Translations under genes and position numbers: made by a program
Shown: in pieces, positions 1 to 11,640 of the stretch
Numbering within the stretch: the stretch's first letter is position 1
How the letters are laid out: every line of letters begins with the position of its first letter
The notes under the pieces: model-generated
The model's input: the letters and a program-made list of their open reading frames with translations, nothing else
The model's database searches: none
What the model was told of the DNA's origin: nothing
Assembly (NCBI GenBank): GCA_000697475.1
Contig: JNEU01001155.1
Location: 38,525-102,524, forward strand
Source: Lichtheimia corymbifera B2541
Lineage: Eukaryota; Mucoromycota; Mucoromycetes; Mucorales; Lichtheimiaceae
Length of the DNA stretch: 64,000 nucleotides
Direction of reading: 5' to 3'

Positions 1-134
1 ACATTTCTTGTGTTATCGACGAAAGCTCAGCGATTACAGCCATGAACGTCATTCACGACCAATTGCTAGACAAAAAATCGACCGTGGTGTTGCCTGCTCT
101 CAGTGCATCCCAAACATCTGTGCTTTTCGATTAG
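1..134 (+). CDS. C-terminal end of an aspartokinase-like gene (partial)
   Basis: Only the last 43 codons are present, reading from base 3 to a TAG at 132-134. The peptide opens with ISCVIDE and continues with AITAMNVIHDQLL. This resembles the second ACT domain at the C-terminus of aspartate kinases, where an 'ISCVI..+DA..AL+V+H..L' pattern is conserved (family knowledge). Aspartokinase makes aspartyl phosphate, the first step toward threonine, methionine and isoleucine in fungi, and the ACT domains mediate feedback inhibition. The frame is +3; a longer + strand frame over the same bases is a shadow. The assignment rests on a short stretch, so another ACT-domain enzyme remains possible. The next gene is convergent, about 250 bp away. 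Confidence 0.65.
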   Translation, partial: ISCVIDESSAITAMNVIHDQLLDKKSTVVLPALSASQTSVLFD

Positions 135-380
135 ATTTACTTGCTTTTTATATTCCCCCACTTTTCATCATCCTCATGTCATCATTTTACTCTCATCCCA
201 TGCTCTATCTCGTCATTGTAATTATCATAGTCCCTACTTGCCGTTATTATCTCAAAAGATAAAAAGTTGATTTGCTATTTACCCTATCCATTGTCACCAC
301 TCACTATAACATTTACGGGAGGATCCAACATAAAATATATTACACATACAGAATTCAAGGTGGGGGAGTGTGGTATACAT

Positions 381-2972
381 CTAGTTTGTTCGACCGATTC
401 GTGTACTAAGATAGCCAGCAACACCTGCCATCACGGCACCAAACCGAAGTACAATGGCAATGGTGCTTGGAGAGGCTTCTTCGCTTTTGGATGATCCATT
501 TTCCAAAAAATGAAATATGATGCTGCTGAGAAAAGTAACTAGGAATTGAGGCATGACGATGTACATGTTGTGAATGCCAAGTAATACACCAGCTGAAGGT
601 GATGATGAGTGCGTTGCATTTGAATCCAAACTGTTGTTGTTGTGTTCCTGATCCATACGCGATGTCAACATGATAGCATGCTCATCATCATCATTGTTAT
701 CGACCTGATTGGATTGGTTGCCATTGGATGAAGAGGGTTGTTCTCTGTCCATGGATGGTAATGAATGCCTTGATTGTCTCTTGGATGTCGATTGTCGCAT
801 TTCAATTCCTGCATCGGTTTCTTCAGGCTCCGAATCCAATTCTTGTTCTACCAGTTGATATATCCCGCCTTCAGTTCCCAATCCTGCACCTCCAGCAGCT
901 AGACTAAGCTTCGATGACATAGCCATAGGATGCATTGCCAAGTGGTTCTCGTCGTCATCATTGCCATCACCCGTATGTTGCTGCTGTTGCTTGGCATCTT
1001 CCATCTCCGAAATATATTCGCCCAAAAGAGAAAATGGCGCCCACATCGTCATGGACCAACTGATACCGCAAACACCAATAACGATCGATGCACCAGCTAC
1101 ATTGTTGACAAAAAAGGTCGAGAACATGGCAATAAGAAAAATGAAATGACTGGCTGTCCAAGCTCGCTGAAGGTTGAGAAATTTGATCTTGAGATACTTG
1201 GATGGTGTAATAGTGTACGTCTTCCCTCGAATACGAAGTTGGAAACTTGGAGCTGTTTTCTTCTGATCCTCATCGTAGGAAGGGGTGATAATCAATGGCA
1301 ATACGAAGGACGCACCAAGTGATACAAGCGAATAAACCAAGAAAGCAAATGATCCAGCGCGTGTTGCCTGACCAACAGCATCAGATGTACCATCATCACC
1401 GCTACTACCATCCAACGCCGCTTCATCGTATATCTCGGCTACCCATGTTGTCGAATAAAATAGAAATGGGAACCACCCAAACCATGCGAAAAACTGAACG
1501 TTGCAAATGCGTCGTATTGGTGTAGGCAAGTTCCAGATATTGGTGGTGATAGCAGTAATCGCTTTAAAAGATGATCCCCAGGACTTTTTCTTCCTATTAT
1601 TCGAAATCAGTAACGTATAATGAAAGACCAGCAACATTTGTAAGAACTTACGCTGGTTCCTTTGTCAAGATTTTCTCTGACACGGTATAACACGTGATAG
1701 CATCCGCCAGAGCAAGAACAATTGCTGCAATAACACAAAGAACCTTCAATTGGGTATCTCCAAAGAAAGGAAATGCTTTCACCAAATCCGCATAGCCCCT
1801 AAGGTTGTTATTCCATGTCAATTTTCATACAAAATGTGACCCATTCGCCCGTTATTGAACTTACATAAAGTAACCAGCTACATTCCCCAGACCAACCATC
1901 TTTCCAGCCCACGCTGTACCATCTTCTTGTTGTGAGGGAGGAAGAGCATCGACAAGGAGAGCTCTACAAGATGCTTGTACTGCGCCATGACATTAGTTAG
2001 TTATACAATCCCTCTCGTATCCAATAGCACTTACCGCAGTTGATACTAAAGTCAAGCACATAGATTGATGTGATGGCAATGGCAATGGATACAATCTTGA
2101 ACTAGAATCGGTGCGATTAGTGTAAATGTATTGCTGATATACTTGATTCTTCAACACCCTTACCGTCTCGCCATCCTGACTTGCAGTGAAAAGAGAAGTG
2201 ATTTCCCTAGTCCATCCAATCACCAATAGGCTGAAAATGACCACAATGCTTCCAAGGATAAGGAATGGACGCCGTCGACCAAAGCGTGAAGTGCATCGGT
2301 CTGATAAGACACCGACGATCGGTTGCATCAACAATCCTATATGGCATTTCCCGGTTAGGAATACATGATACTCCAAAGAACATCCATCAACGTACCTGAT
2401 AATGGTCCTGCAATCCATACAAGCGACATGACCGACTTGGTCAATCCAAGTGACAACAAATAAGGTGTTCCTACATAGATGCCATGGTTACACGAGCCAA
2501 TTCATTGCTTCTTCCTCATTCTTTGTCTTACCATACGCCATTTCTACCGTCCCTTTGAATCAAATTCTACTTAGTTTCATTCATCATCCTCATTGTACAA
2601 TAAACAAAGAAACCTACATGTAAATTGTAATCTGCACGTGGAAAAGCATATTCTCGATGAGTGTTTTGCATGATTCGGACTTGTATAGCCTTACCCCGCC
2701 AAGCATATCGTCAAAAAGATGATTTTGCATATTGTATTAGGTCCTTTGATATGTGTATGGCCTTTGAGAAGTTGTTGGGTATAAGGTTGTCGTTGTAACA
2801 TGGGGTCGGAATCGTGGTAATGAATATCGTCGTCGTCGTCTTCACTCATGTCGTGTGGTGAGATTGGTAACGGTGTGTCAGGCCCATAACTGTTGACATG
2901 AGGTAAGGAGGTTGAAGAAGTCGGCACGCGGGATGAATCTGATCCATCTCGTGGTGTTGACCGAGACGACAT
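381..2972 (-). CDS. Sucrose/H+ symporter-like transporter (SUT/SLC45-type GPH family), 9 exons
   Basis: Predicted plasma-membrane sugar/proton symporter of about 700 aa. Exons on the minus strand: 2972-2695, 2631-2618, 2552-2532, 2470-2396, 2336-2164, 2101-2035, 1979-1865, 1798-1652 and 1593-381; they sum to 701 codons including stop. The joined frame shows family hallmarks: WTVEMAYGTPYLLSLGL, SLVWIAGPLSG, DRCTSRFGRRRPF (the RxGRRRP loop), VQASCRALLVD, an AWAG..G.GN..GY motif, and late in the protein VQFFAWFGWFPFLFYSTTWV. These match fungal Sut1-like and animal SLC45 proteins. A long acidic, Ser/Asn-rich loop lies between late membrane segments. The start Met at 2972 begins an acidic cytosolic tail; an in-frame Met at 3032 is an alternative. 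Two exons are only 14 and 21 nt. The substrate cannot be read from sequence. Confidence 0.9.
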
Positions 2973-3029
2973 TATACGAGTATTGCCACGAGTAGTAATA
3001 GAAAGAAGGAAAAGATGGTCTGGGCAATT

Positions 3030-4720
3030 CAACGCCCAAATCTGGGGTTGGCTCGCGCACCCAAAAGAAATTCACTTGAATCCCCGGCAGTAATGCTTAT
3101 TCGCTGGCCCATTGTACACTCTTGGCATATTCCCCCTCGAAAACCACTGTCTTCCATTTCGGAACAATAAAAGAAGGACTCAACGACACTCATATCCTGC
3201 CATACATAAAGCCCAATCATCATTGGAGTAGCTTGGAAAGGGTGTCAAATAAAAGCATAAAGCTGACCACACTGTCGCAGGTGAATTATAGCTTCCAACG
3301 GTGCTTTACAAAGGGATCATCCCGTTTTATCCATATCCATTGCAAAGAGAATTTCTCCATATCACTAGCTGTTGCTATCAAACGGCCTTCTTGGTTGGCG
3401 CCATAGATACATCATGCATTACAAATAAACCAGGTCTTGAGAAATACTATAGCACACGTGAGAACATCGACCTCAAGGCAATCATCCAAGGCACTCGTAC
3501 AGGCACATGACAAACAAAACCCATTCGACGGAGGCTTGAAGAGAACCGCTATGGCACTGATAATAAACGTTACTGTAATCATCCACCAATAGAAAAGACG
3601 AAGCGTGGATAGCTGTTTTCCAGATGGTAGAAACGGTGCTTGACAGCTCCAACCATTAGATGATAGAATATCTTGTTGTCCCAATGATCGCTTGGTTGAT
3701 GCAGACAAATCCACCCAAAGACGCAAGTTGATAGTCGTTGTTCAAAGAAACAGGACTTGGCAATAACAAGGAGATCAAAAAGCCTCGCAACGGTAGAGCC
3801 TGTACTTGGTAGTCGGTCGTACGGACAGAGGATGTTTAAACTGATGTGGCAATGCATGGTCGTCCCCCCGAGACAGTACAATACAATGACATCCTTGATC
3901 TGCTGCCGTGATGTAATAACATATGACCGGGAAAGAGCTGGTTATTCTATTTTTTCTCGTAAGCTCACTTGGATGTGACAACCCCTGGAATGAATTACCT
4001 TGGGTATTTCTCAATAGCATTCTTTCTCCAAATGATCGCACCTCCATGTTATCCATATCGTGCTGCTGCTGTTTCATTGCAATACTCGTTAATCATCAGG
4101 TCTTGCTTTATAGATCCATGCAATGCGTACCAGTGAAACAAAGTCCAGTGTTCTTTGCTTTGAAGCAGCCTTTTGTTGCAACCGTAGGTACCATCATCCA
4201 GGTTGTTTCAACTACCATAAACTCAATGTGAGATAACAAGGACAGCTTCGGTTTCGTGTCAACATACCCAAAGCGGCAATGTAAAGACGTGTTCCTTGCG
4301 TTAGCCATGGAGCATATGCACACGATGGCCCCCTTGGATCTTAGACATATGAAAGAACAGTAACCTAAACATGAACTTTAGTACCACCATATTCAACTTG
4401 AACAATAAAGTAATGCAGTTGTCGAACGTACATGTTGTGTTGGAATGGAAGCTTGGGTCATGGGGAGATCGCGCGTATACTTGTTGTTGAATGCCTGCAA
4501 GCGGGAAGTGTCGCCATTGACCACCTGTTCACCCAAATGACGCAGTAAAATGAAAGGAATGGCAGTTGTTAGTGCGTTGCAGTCTGTAAATGGAGGCAAG
4601 CTTACCTTGCTTTGTGAAGGGGAAGTGGAGAAGAAGGTGCTCTTTGTCTTCCCTTTTTCGTTGTTCTCAATTTGTGCACGTACTGCTGTGAATGTGTACC
4701 TCAATGATAGCTTATACACT
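3030..4720 (-). other. Unresolved membrane-protein locus, multi-exon or decayed
   Basis: Several minus-strand stretches look protein-coding but I could not join them. 4719-4393 is open and may contain an intron, with donor GTAAGC near 4587 and acceptor near 4524. 4323-4108 contains a hydrophobic patch beside a PWLTQGTRLYIAALG-like frame. 3881-3579 and 3726-3412 include segments such as FYWWMITVTFIISAIAVLF that would span a membrane. Splice-like signals are present, but each chain I tried ran into a stop. It may be a receptor- or transporter-like gene with more introns than I can place, or a pseudogene. I do not recognise the family. It lies head-to-tail upstream of the sugar transporter. Confidence 0.3.
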
Positions 4721-4745
4721 TTGATAAATATAAATAGCCATTAAT

Positions 4746-5184
4746 CGACATCGAATAAACATAGTTCTCATAATCAAACTATCGATAGTTCACTCTGGGC
4801 GGGACTGGCGTCGATTAGGTTCGTGCACATCTTCAAATGCAGCTCGTCGGCTCGTCTTCTTGTACAACCACCATCTTGTGATGGCTCCCCCTACCAAGCA
4901 TACAAGGAGATAGTATCCCGGTATAAATTCATCGCCATTTTCATTGTCAAAAAGTTATTTTCTTCGTGGTGAATGCTTGTGCATAAAGAGCCAACACTGC
5001 CCAAAACAACCAATATCATCCCATTTATGCAGCACCCTGTCAAGGACGTGTGTGTAACCACCACTGCATGAAATATCGCTCAGTAGTTCATCATCTTGCT
5101 AATAATGATCTCGACACCGTCCACTAGCAGGAACGAGCTCAACCACGCTTACAGCATAGGTAAAACATAAAGGCATGTGTCTCT
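4746..5184. other. Intergenic, no gene seen
   Basis: AT-rich sequence between the unresolved locus and the tandem repeat. No open frame with family features, no tRNA fold and no obvious repeat was seen. It could hold the promoter of the minus-strand locus to its left. Confidence 0.5.
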
Positions 5185-6190
5185 CAAGATATTCATAATG
5201 AAATATGTGACTTTATTTGAGCAGGGATGATCAGCATGTCCAAGAGCACCATCTGACCAGGTTTCAAGTTCGAGATCGACAATCTCGGGGACGTGCACTA
5301 TACACCTTACCCGTCCGTCCGTCGTCTCTCCTGCATGTGGGTCCCCCGCATGCATAATTCTCATAATGAAGCATGTGGTTTTGAAATGAATGGAGTTGAT
5401 CAGCATGACTCAGCGAACCTGCTTACCAAGTTTCATGTTCGAAATGGGTAATCCCAAGGTGATGCATATTACTTGACATTTCATGATTTTCGACGAGTAC
5501 CCAATTTCCGACCAACATAGTAAATCCCACATTATACCTTCCCATTCCCGATTTTCAAATGAACCATGAGGTCTTTATGAGAACGAAATTGATCAGCATG
5601 ATTAAGAGCACCTTGTGTGAAAGTTTCAGGTTCGGGAGAGGCAATCTCAAGTTTCTGGGCAGTCCACAATAGGTATATTCCCATCCATTCATCGTCCGGC
5701 GCTCCCATTTTATTTCTCACAATGAAGCCTGCAGTTTTTATTTGAATGGAGATGATCAACATGTCGGAACCCACCGTCCTGAACAAGTTTCACGATGGAG
5801 GTGGACAATGGCAGGGGTGTGCACTATGCACCCTACTTGCGCTCCATCCGTCCTATATTTGGGCCGCCCGATTCATTGAAACATCATAATGAATCATTCG
5901 GTTTTTAAATGAATGGAGATGATCAGCAAGTCTCAGAGAAGCTTCATACCAAGTTTCAATTGTGAGATGGGGAATCCCAAGAAACTACATATTAAATGAC
6001 ATTTCATTGAATCCGGGCGGGTGCGGGATTTCCGCCGGTCATAGTAAACCCCACATTATGCCCTCCCATTCAAAATCTTTGAATGAACTGTGGGTTCTTT
6101 ATTAAGACAAAATTGATCACCATGCCCAGGAGCATCTTGTGTGCAAGTTTGAGGTCCGAGAGAGGCAATCTCAAGATCATGGGCTAATTT
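5185..6190. repeat. Tandem repeat with a 524-bp higher-order period (three monomers per unit)
   Basis: A core close to TGATCAGCATG recurs at 5228, 5397, 5590, 5753, 5920 and 6114, each preceded by a version of AATGAATGGAGA and followed by an AAGTTTCA-type box. Spacings are 169, 193, 163, 167 and 194 bp. Three monomers (A about 168, B about 193, C about 163) therefore form a higher-order unit: A recurs after 525 bp, B after 523 and C after 524. B copies are more like each other than like A or C; both carry a GACATTTCAT box and a 'CATAGTAAA.CCCACATTAT' block. The array begins near 5185 in a partial unit and fades near 6190. Short frames across it are broken by stops. Function unknown. Confidence 0.8.
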
Positions 6191-9100
6191 ACAGTGTTCA
6201 TGCATTTGTAGGGCAGTACCTGATCAATTTAATTTCAGTTTCTTGCCTCTTCTTCCCATTCTCAACCGTTGATGCATGGAAGTACAACTACCACCTGCGA
6301 ACGATTGTCCTGCTTCAACCCTCATGTCAATCCCACAGCTGTCTTGATCCTATTTGTCTTTGTCTGAATGGCAAGTCCATGGTGTGTGCACCCCACGACA
6401 ACACCCGCGTTCCTTGACACTGCACCTTCTCTTGTACACTCCTCTGCCACAACCAATCGTAACAGCAGCTGCCATTAACAAAATCCTCATTGTATTTCAC
6501 AACTTCGTCATCTACTGCAACACACGCTCTCTTGCACACTTCTTTGCCACGACCAAACGCAACAGCTGCTGCTGCTATTATGAACGACTTTATTTCATTG
6601 TCTCGAACAGCATCCTTTGCTTGCAGCCTTTTTGACATGAGCAGCAGATAGTCATTGTATAGAAGCAGCATTATTTACATACAGCAACTAGCTTTGATGC
6701 ATACGGATAGCAATGGATGATCCCATATCAGCTATCAGATACACCACAATGCATGCAATCTTCGCTCTGGTTAAGCAGCGTTGGAAACTGAACAAGCAAG
6801 TGAGCGATCAACAGCCGGATGGAAAATGAAGCATGCAGCGATCGAGGGGCTCTTTTCAACCAGCATATTGGATTTGCAGTGGTTATGGATGCATGGATGA
6901 GTACAATCAAGTTCACTGATGAGGAAGGAATCCTGGAATGCGGCTTTGGTTACGAGGCACGTCGTCAGCAGGAAGGATGGATTATATCACGAGGATGCGG
7001 CTAAGGATGATGATATACTGGATCGAATTCACGGTGTTCTACAGCGGTGGATGGCATATTGGAATACTCGATTCAATGCATGCAGCAGCTATTTCGAAAC
7101 ATGGATGAAGGATGATTACGACGACAACAATCAAGAATGCAATGACAGCATTATCCTTGTTGCCTCTATGTGATTCAACCCCCGTATCTTATTCAAGTTG
7201 CCCTTTATCATATTCACTTGCTAGACATCCCTACTACTATGTACTGTTCTTCGACTTCTCTATTGAATGAAAATTGGATTCTACATAATATATGGGTATC
7301 AACTATCAGTTCATATCGTCGAGATGCGGATCACTTGGTTGATTTCTGGCTTGAAAGGGGGAATAGAAATAGAAGGTCGTAAATCGAGGCTGGATCATTT
7401 ACATCATTATATCGAGCCGCTGTTGTTCTTTTGCCACAACATTCTATAACTTCTCTAGAGCTTTCTAGTTCACATGCTGATAATAGACGAAAGGCAGTGG
7501 CAATTCTCCTAACGCTTGTAAAGATAATTAGTTTGAGAGTGTTGATGCCCAACATTCGCATGGTATTACCCACTGCGAGCATTCATTATAATCCAAGACG
7601 AATGAGTTGTTTTACGATATGGAACGAGCACATGAAAAACCATGTTCATCTATGGCAGTTTTCAGCTAATGCTACCCCATGCATCCTTATATAAGAACGA
7701 ATCGTCCCATACTGGCCATCATAGGGCGGATCTTACAATAGGAAAGCAGGAGAAGGGTGATCATGCATTTCTCCACCAATAGACTTGACCCTTCACTTTG
7801 CCTCAGTTACACAAAGAAGCCCCTCTGTATCTTTGGCTTTATCAGAGTCTACTTCCTTGACAATGGCCTTTGTCTTGCTGGATGTTCCTATTGTTGTACT
7901 ATGACACTTGACCTTATCCCTGATGGATCCTTTGTGATATCAAACAAACCGATTTGTTGTTGCTATACAATGAGCCACGTGAGGTATAATCGAGCTGGCA
8001 ACAAATGCATCAAAGGCCGGTTGCTATTCACCCCTTGTTGTTTTCACTTTCCCATATATGATCGTTCTTGTTCTACATTACAAGTGCTTGCGTTTCACTC
8101 AAATCGGGTCAGCTCTTTGTTTCAAAGCAACTATATACACGCCCGGCAACGTTTGACAAATCCGAGGAGATATCCTTTAGCAACAAGGCTTGAGCTTATT
8201 TTCAGTAAACCCGCAATTGGAAAGTACAACGTGAATTCAGTAGATTCATCCATCGATATAAAAGATTGGATTCATTGAGCAGATGAGCACCATCCAATTG
8301 CAAAAGCGGTTGTTTTCGACACCCGACGACAGCATTGATCTCAATGATAGATCAACCATTGATGCGGCGGACTTGTTGGTTCGAGATGTTTCCAGAGCAA
8401 AAGGTGTAAACGTAATTGATGCTATTTATTAGTGCAAAAGTCGATATGGAATTCGACCCTGATAGCAGATAGCTTGTATCTCGACAACAGTTTGACTCCT
8501 TTGGAGACATCTTGTTCGACTGCATATATATACTTGGCGTTTCATATAGTTCACTATCTCCTCAACAACATGATTCTACAGCAATAATCAAAAACCAGAT
8601 GACCTAGAATTGCCTGTTAGTAATAAATAGGATTTTTAAACTCTATTTCGCTGCTCCGGCATCTATCTACGCATGCAAGTAAGGTCTTGATCATCTTTTA
8701 GTGGTGTTACTTCGACGACGTAACAGTATCACCAGCAGCAGCAACAGTAACAGAAACTTTCTTGGGTGCGGAAATCGACGTGCCCACAGGATCAGGATAC
8801 TGGTTGTGGAACTAGAAATAAACCATGCGCAAATCACCCATCAATATGCATCCACTTCCATTGCCTACGCACTGACCATAATCGCCTTTTCATATTTACT
8901 ATTGCACTTGCTGAGATCGGCGGAGAGGAAATAGTACATGGGGTTGGTTGTTTAGTAATGGAGCTGAGGCCGTGATTCATGCCGCTGTTTATTGGTATAT
9001 ACTTTGGCAAAAGTGAATTTCAAAATAGCCTCTTTTACATCCATCTGTGTTGCTCACTACATCTTGTGTACTTGTTCTTGAAAAGGTACCCGAGATGTAC

Positions 9101-9669
9101 CGAGCAAATGACGTGTGTGCATTGGAAACAAGGTGTCACATAACACAGGGAAGCTGTCTGCCCGGATTTGGGTATCGCTCACACGGTGTAATACGCCGAC
9201 AAGAGAGGCATCTTATTGTTCACATGCAGAATCTATCCATTTCTCCATCAACATTTATACTCTATATCATCCCCAATCGAAGCATTTTCCATATCAAGAT
9301 GAGCAAAACCAAGCTTCAATCATCATTAGGATGAAACCAATATCTATATAGATATGTGAGAGTGTGATTATGTGTGTGTGCGATGTGGTATCGAAACGCA
9401 ATATAATAGGAATGACAAGCAATATTGTGAGCCAAGAAACGGGCTGCAACAGATTGGGAGGGGCAAAAGTCATCCGAATGCGCTGAGTGGTTTCATTGGT
9501 CAAGTGGGAGGGTTATCCAGCAGCACAGCAGCAGCAGCAGCGCCCAACACCCCTTGAAAGGCAACGGGCAGAAATGAGGGCTTTCTTCCATTCTTTTCTT
9601 CTTCTTGTTTCTTTCTCTCTCTCCCTCCACTTTGCTATCCCTTCTCTACTGTTACCTTTATTTTCGGCC
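6191..9669. other. Gene-poor 3.5-kb stretch
   Basis: No recognisable gene. Contents seen: a diverged direct duplication of about 80 bp starting at 6429 and 6528; a 173-codon frame at 7757-8278; a 49-codon frame from 8283; and a short CAG-rich run near 9521-9541 just upstream of the AIG1-like gene. Several 60-90 codon frames between 6819 and 7694 overlap one another in different phases and show no family motif. The last few hundred bases should hold the promoter of the plus-strand gene at 9670. Confidence 0.5.
7757..8278 (+). CDS. Hypothetical ORF, 173 aa, doubtful
   Basis: One uninterrupted frame of 173 codons with an ATG start, in DNA where stops are otherwise frequent. The product is Cys-rich (several CC and CCC runs) and has no clear signal peptide, membrane helix or motif I know. 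There is no supporting intron structure, and composition matches the surrounding non-coding DNA. It may be chance or the remains of an older gene. Listed only because of its length. Confidence 0.15.
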   Translation: MIMHFSTNRLDPSLCLSYTKKPLCIFGFIRVYFLDNGLCLAGCSYCCTMTLDLIPDGSFVISNKPICCCYTMSHVRYNRAGNKCIKGRLLFTPCCFHFPIYDRSCSTLQVLAFHSNRVSSLFQSNYIHARQRLTNPRRYPLATRLELIFSKPAIGKYNVNSVDSSIDIKDWIH

Positions 9670-10766
9670 ATGAAAAATGCATCCTGGGGAAGTGCCCTCG
9701 TTAATGGTGTGGGCTTGATATCCAACCTCATGGCTTTGTACGCTGCCAACTTTGTCTACGAGAATCCCTATGCAACGGGCTTTGGTGGTCATTTTCAGGT
9801 GGGGGGGAGGGCTGGCCGTGTACAAGTGCGGCATGAAAACCCTATCGTCATCTATCCTTGGTTCATCTTTTACTTATCATTACTATTGCTGCTGTATAGT
9901 ATTTGACAATCCTTGGCCTTACAACAGCTACGCTCGCATGTGCTGTAAAGTTGTTACGCTTCTTTGTCCCTGGTGCAATGGAAGGTACTGAAGATAATTA
10001 TACATGTGGATGATTTTGGAAGATGATAATGCTGATTGCGTTGATATCATCCTATATAGTGTGCTATGAAGTTTTGACCAACATCGCTACACCGGTAAGC
10101 ATGGGCCAACTGGAGGAAGAAAAAGTGAGGGATGAGACACGTCTCTGGTTCCTCATGTGCAAAAATCATAAGAGTGAAATGTACTCACATGTGCGTTTGC
10201 TTTTTTTTATTGATTTCATATCCCCCTTTAGATGGAAGGTCTTATCAGCTTATTGTATTGGTCCATGCTGTTTCTCGAGCCAACCCTGCTTATTCCAGAA
10301 GACATGCCCCCTATTCCAGTTGTTGTTGATTGTGCCCTTCATCTTTATCCGGCGCTCTTTTTATGGATCGATTTCTTGGTCTTCAATATTAACTTCAAAC
10401 GCTCGCCTCGACATGTTGCTGTGATATATGGGTTTGCTATGTTTTACTTGGCTTGGTCATGGTTATGTCAAACACAAAATGGACATTGGCCTTACCCATT
10501 TTTGGACAAGTTGACACCTGTACCACGAGCCGGCTTTTACCTCTTTTGCGGCACACTTTGTTGGATAATTTATGAAGCAGGTAATGAAGTGGGAAGGATC
10601 ATGCACATGGTGGGGAGAAAATGCATTGGGAGATTAATCCTGCACAATTGATGCATTTTGGCTTACTCCCTTTTGTACATGTATAGGTGCCGTGATTCAT
10701 GCTAAATTGCATCAGCCATCAAGCACTGCTGCTTACTACCGGAAAATGAAGGCCAAGAAATTATAG
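9670..10766 (+). CDS. FAR-17a/AIG1-like membrane hydrolase, 5 exons
   Basis: Predicted 225-aa multi-pass membrane protein of the FAR-17a/AIG1 family, whose animal members (AIG1, ADTRP) are threonine hydrolases of fatty-acid esters of hydroxy fatty acids. Exons 9670-9798, 9900-9984, 10060-10094, 10232-10580 and 10687-10766 sum to 226 codons. Features: a first helix (GLISNLMALYAANFVY), the GHFQYLTILGL segment where the family's catalytic Thr is expected, the ALHLYPALFLWIDF helix that would hold the catalytic His, and the conserved NGHWPYPFLDKL loop. I chose the Met at 9670 because it begins directly before the first helix; an in-frame Met at 9574 would add 32 hydrophobic residues. The endogenous substrate in fungi is unknown. 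Confidence 0.85.
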
Positions 10767-11640
10767 ACTTTGATTACATCACTTGTATTATTCCTATACT
10801 ATAATACTATACCACTCCTCCATTAGCATAACAAAGCAGCGTTTTATTGCTGTTTTATCAATAAAGATAAAAGGATTCTTCAATTGGTTGTGGTGCAGCT
10901 CTTACAGTGGGGGAATTGAGAATCCGGGAGATGAAATATATAAGGATTACAGCCCCTGGACATTCAATGAAGCATATAACGTACATACAAGACGCTCGGG
11001 AGAGAAGAAGGTGCTGTACTATACAATTACTACGATCGTTCCTCAACCCCTACTATCCCAAAAACCTTCTTCAATACCATTTTTGAGCTACCCCGAGCAC
11101 CCTAGATCGATGCAATCAACCATCTACTATGAAAGGAAAAAACGAAGGGCGACCTTCATACACTTTTTATTTTCGTAACATCTACGTCATTGCTTTGGGA
11201 AAGTAAATAATGGATCAATGTTATGATTTGCAAAGAGAAAACAAGGCATGTAATCATATTGGTGACATGCAAGACGAGAAACGCTTATCGGAAAGAAAAT
11301 GCCATGTACCGCCGCCACATCAAATAGACGACCAACATCATTTGACATAGGGCCATATATCCGATTACAGCACATAATGTTTTTTATAGCAACCTAAGTG
11401 AGCATATCAAGAACTTTTATTTCAACATGGTAGCATGCAGATATAGGGATAGTGTAAGAATGATAGTAGCAATAAGGGAAGGTAAGTGAAGAGGAGGGAG
11501 AGAGACATCACAGTCACGGGGGTGACATGTCGAGCAAGGTTGGGTAAACACGACCAAGTAGGTGCCAAAGGTGCTATTTTTCTTTCTTGTCAGCTCCACT
11601 AGTGATCCTAATCCACCCCCCCTCTCCTCTTTCGGCAGCC
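10767..11640. other. Intergenic: 3' end of AIG1-like gene and promoter of the complex I gene
   Basis: No gene-like frame. A pyrimidine-rich tract (CACCCCCCCTCTCCTCTTTC) lies immediately before the ATG at 11641, as often seen near fungal start sites. Confidence 0.5.

Noticed and set aside
8283..8567. Two open segments joinable in phase across GTGTAA...TTAG
   Set aside because: The implied intron is 29 nt, well below the others in this window, and the product matches no family.
8940..9010. Peptide GAEAVIHAAVYWY resembling the C-terminal GAVIHAK segment of the AIG1-like protein 1.7 kb downstream
   Set aside because: Only about six residues match and no other part of the family is found upstream; probably chance.
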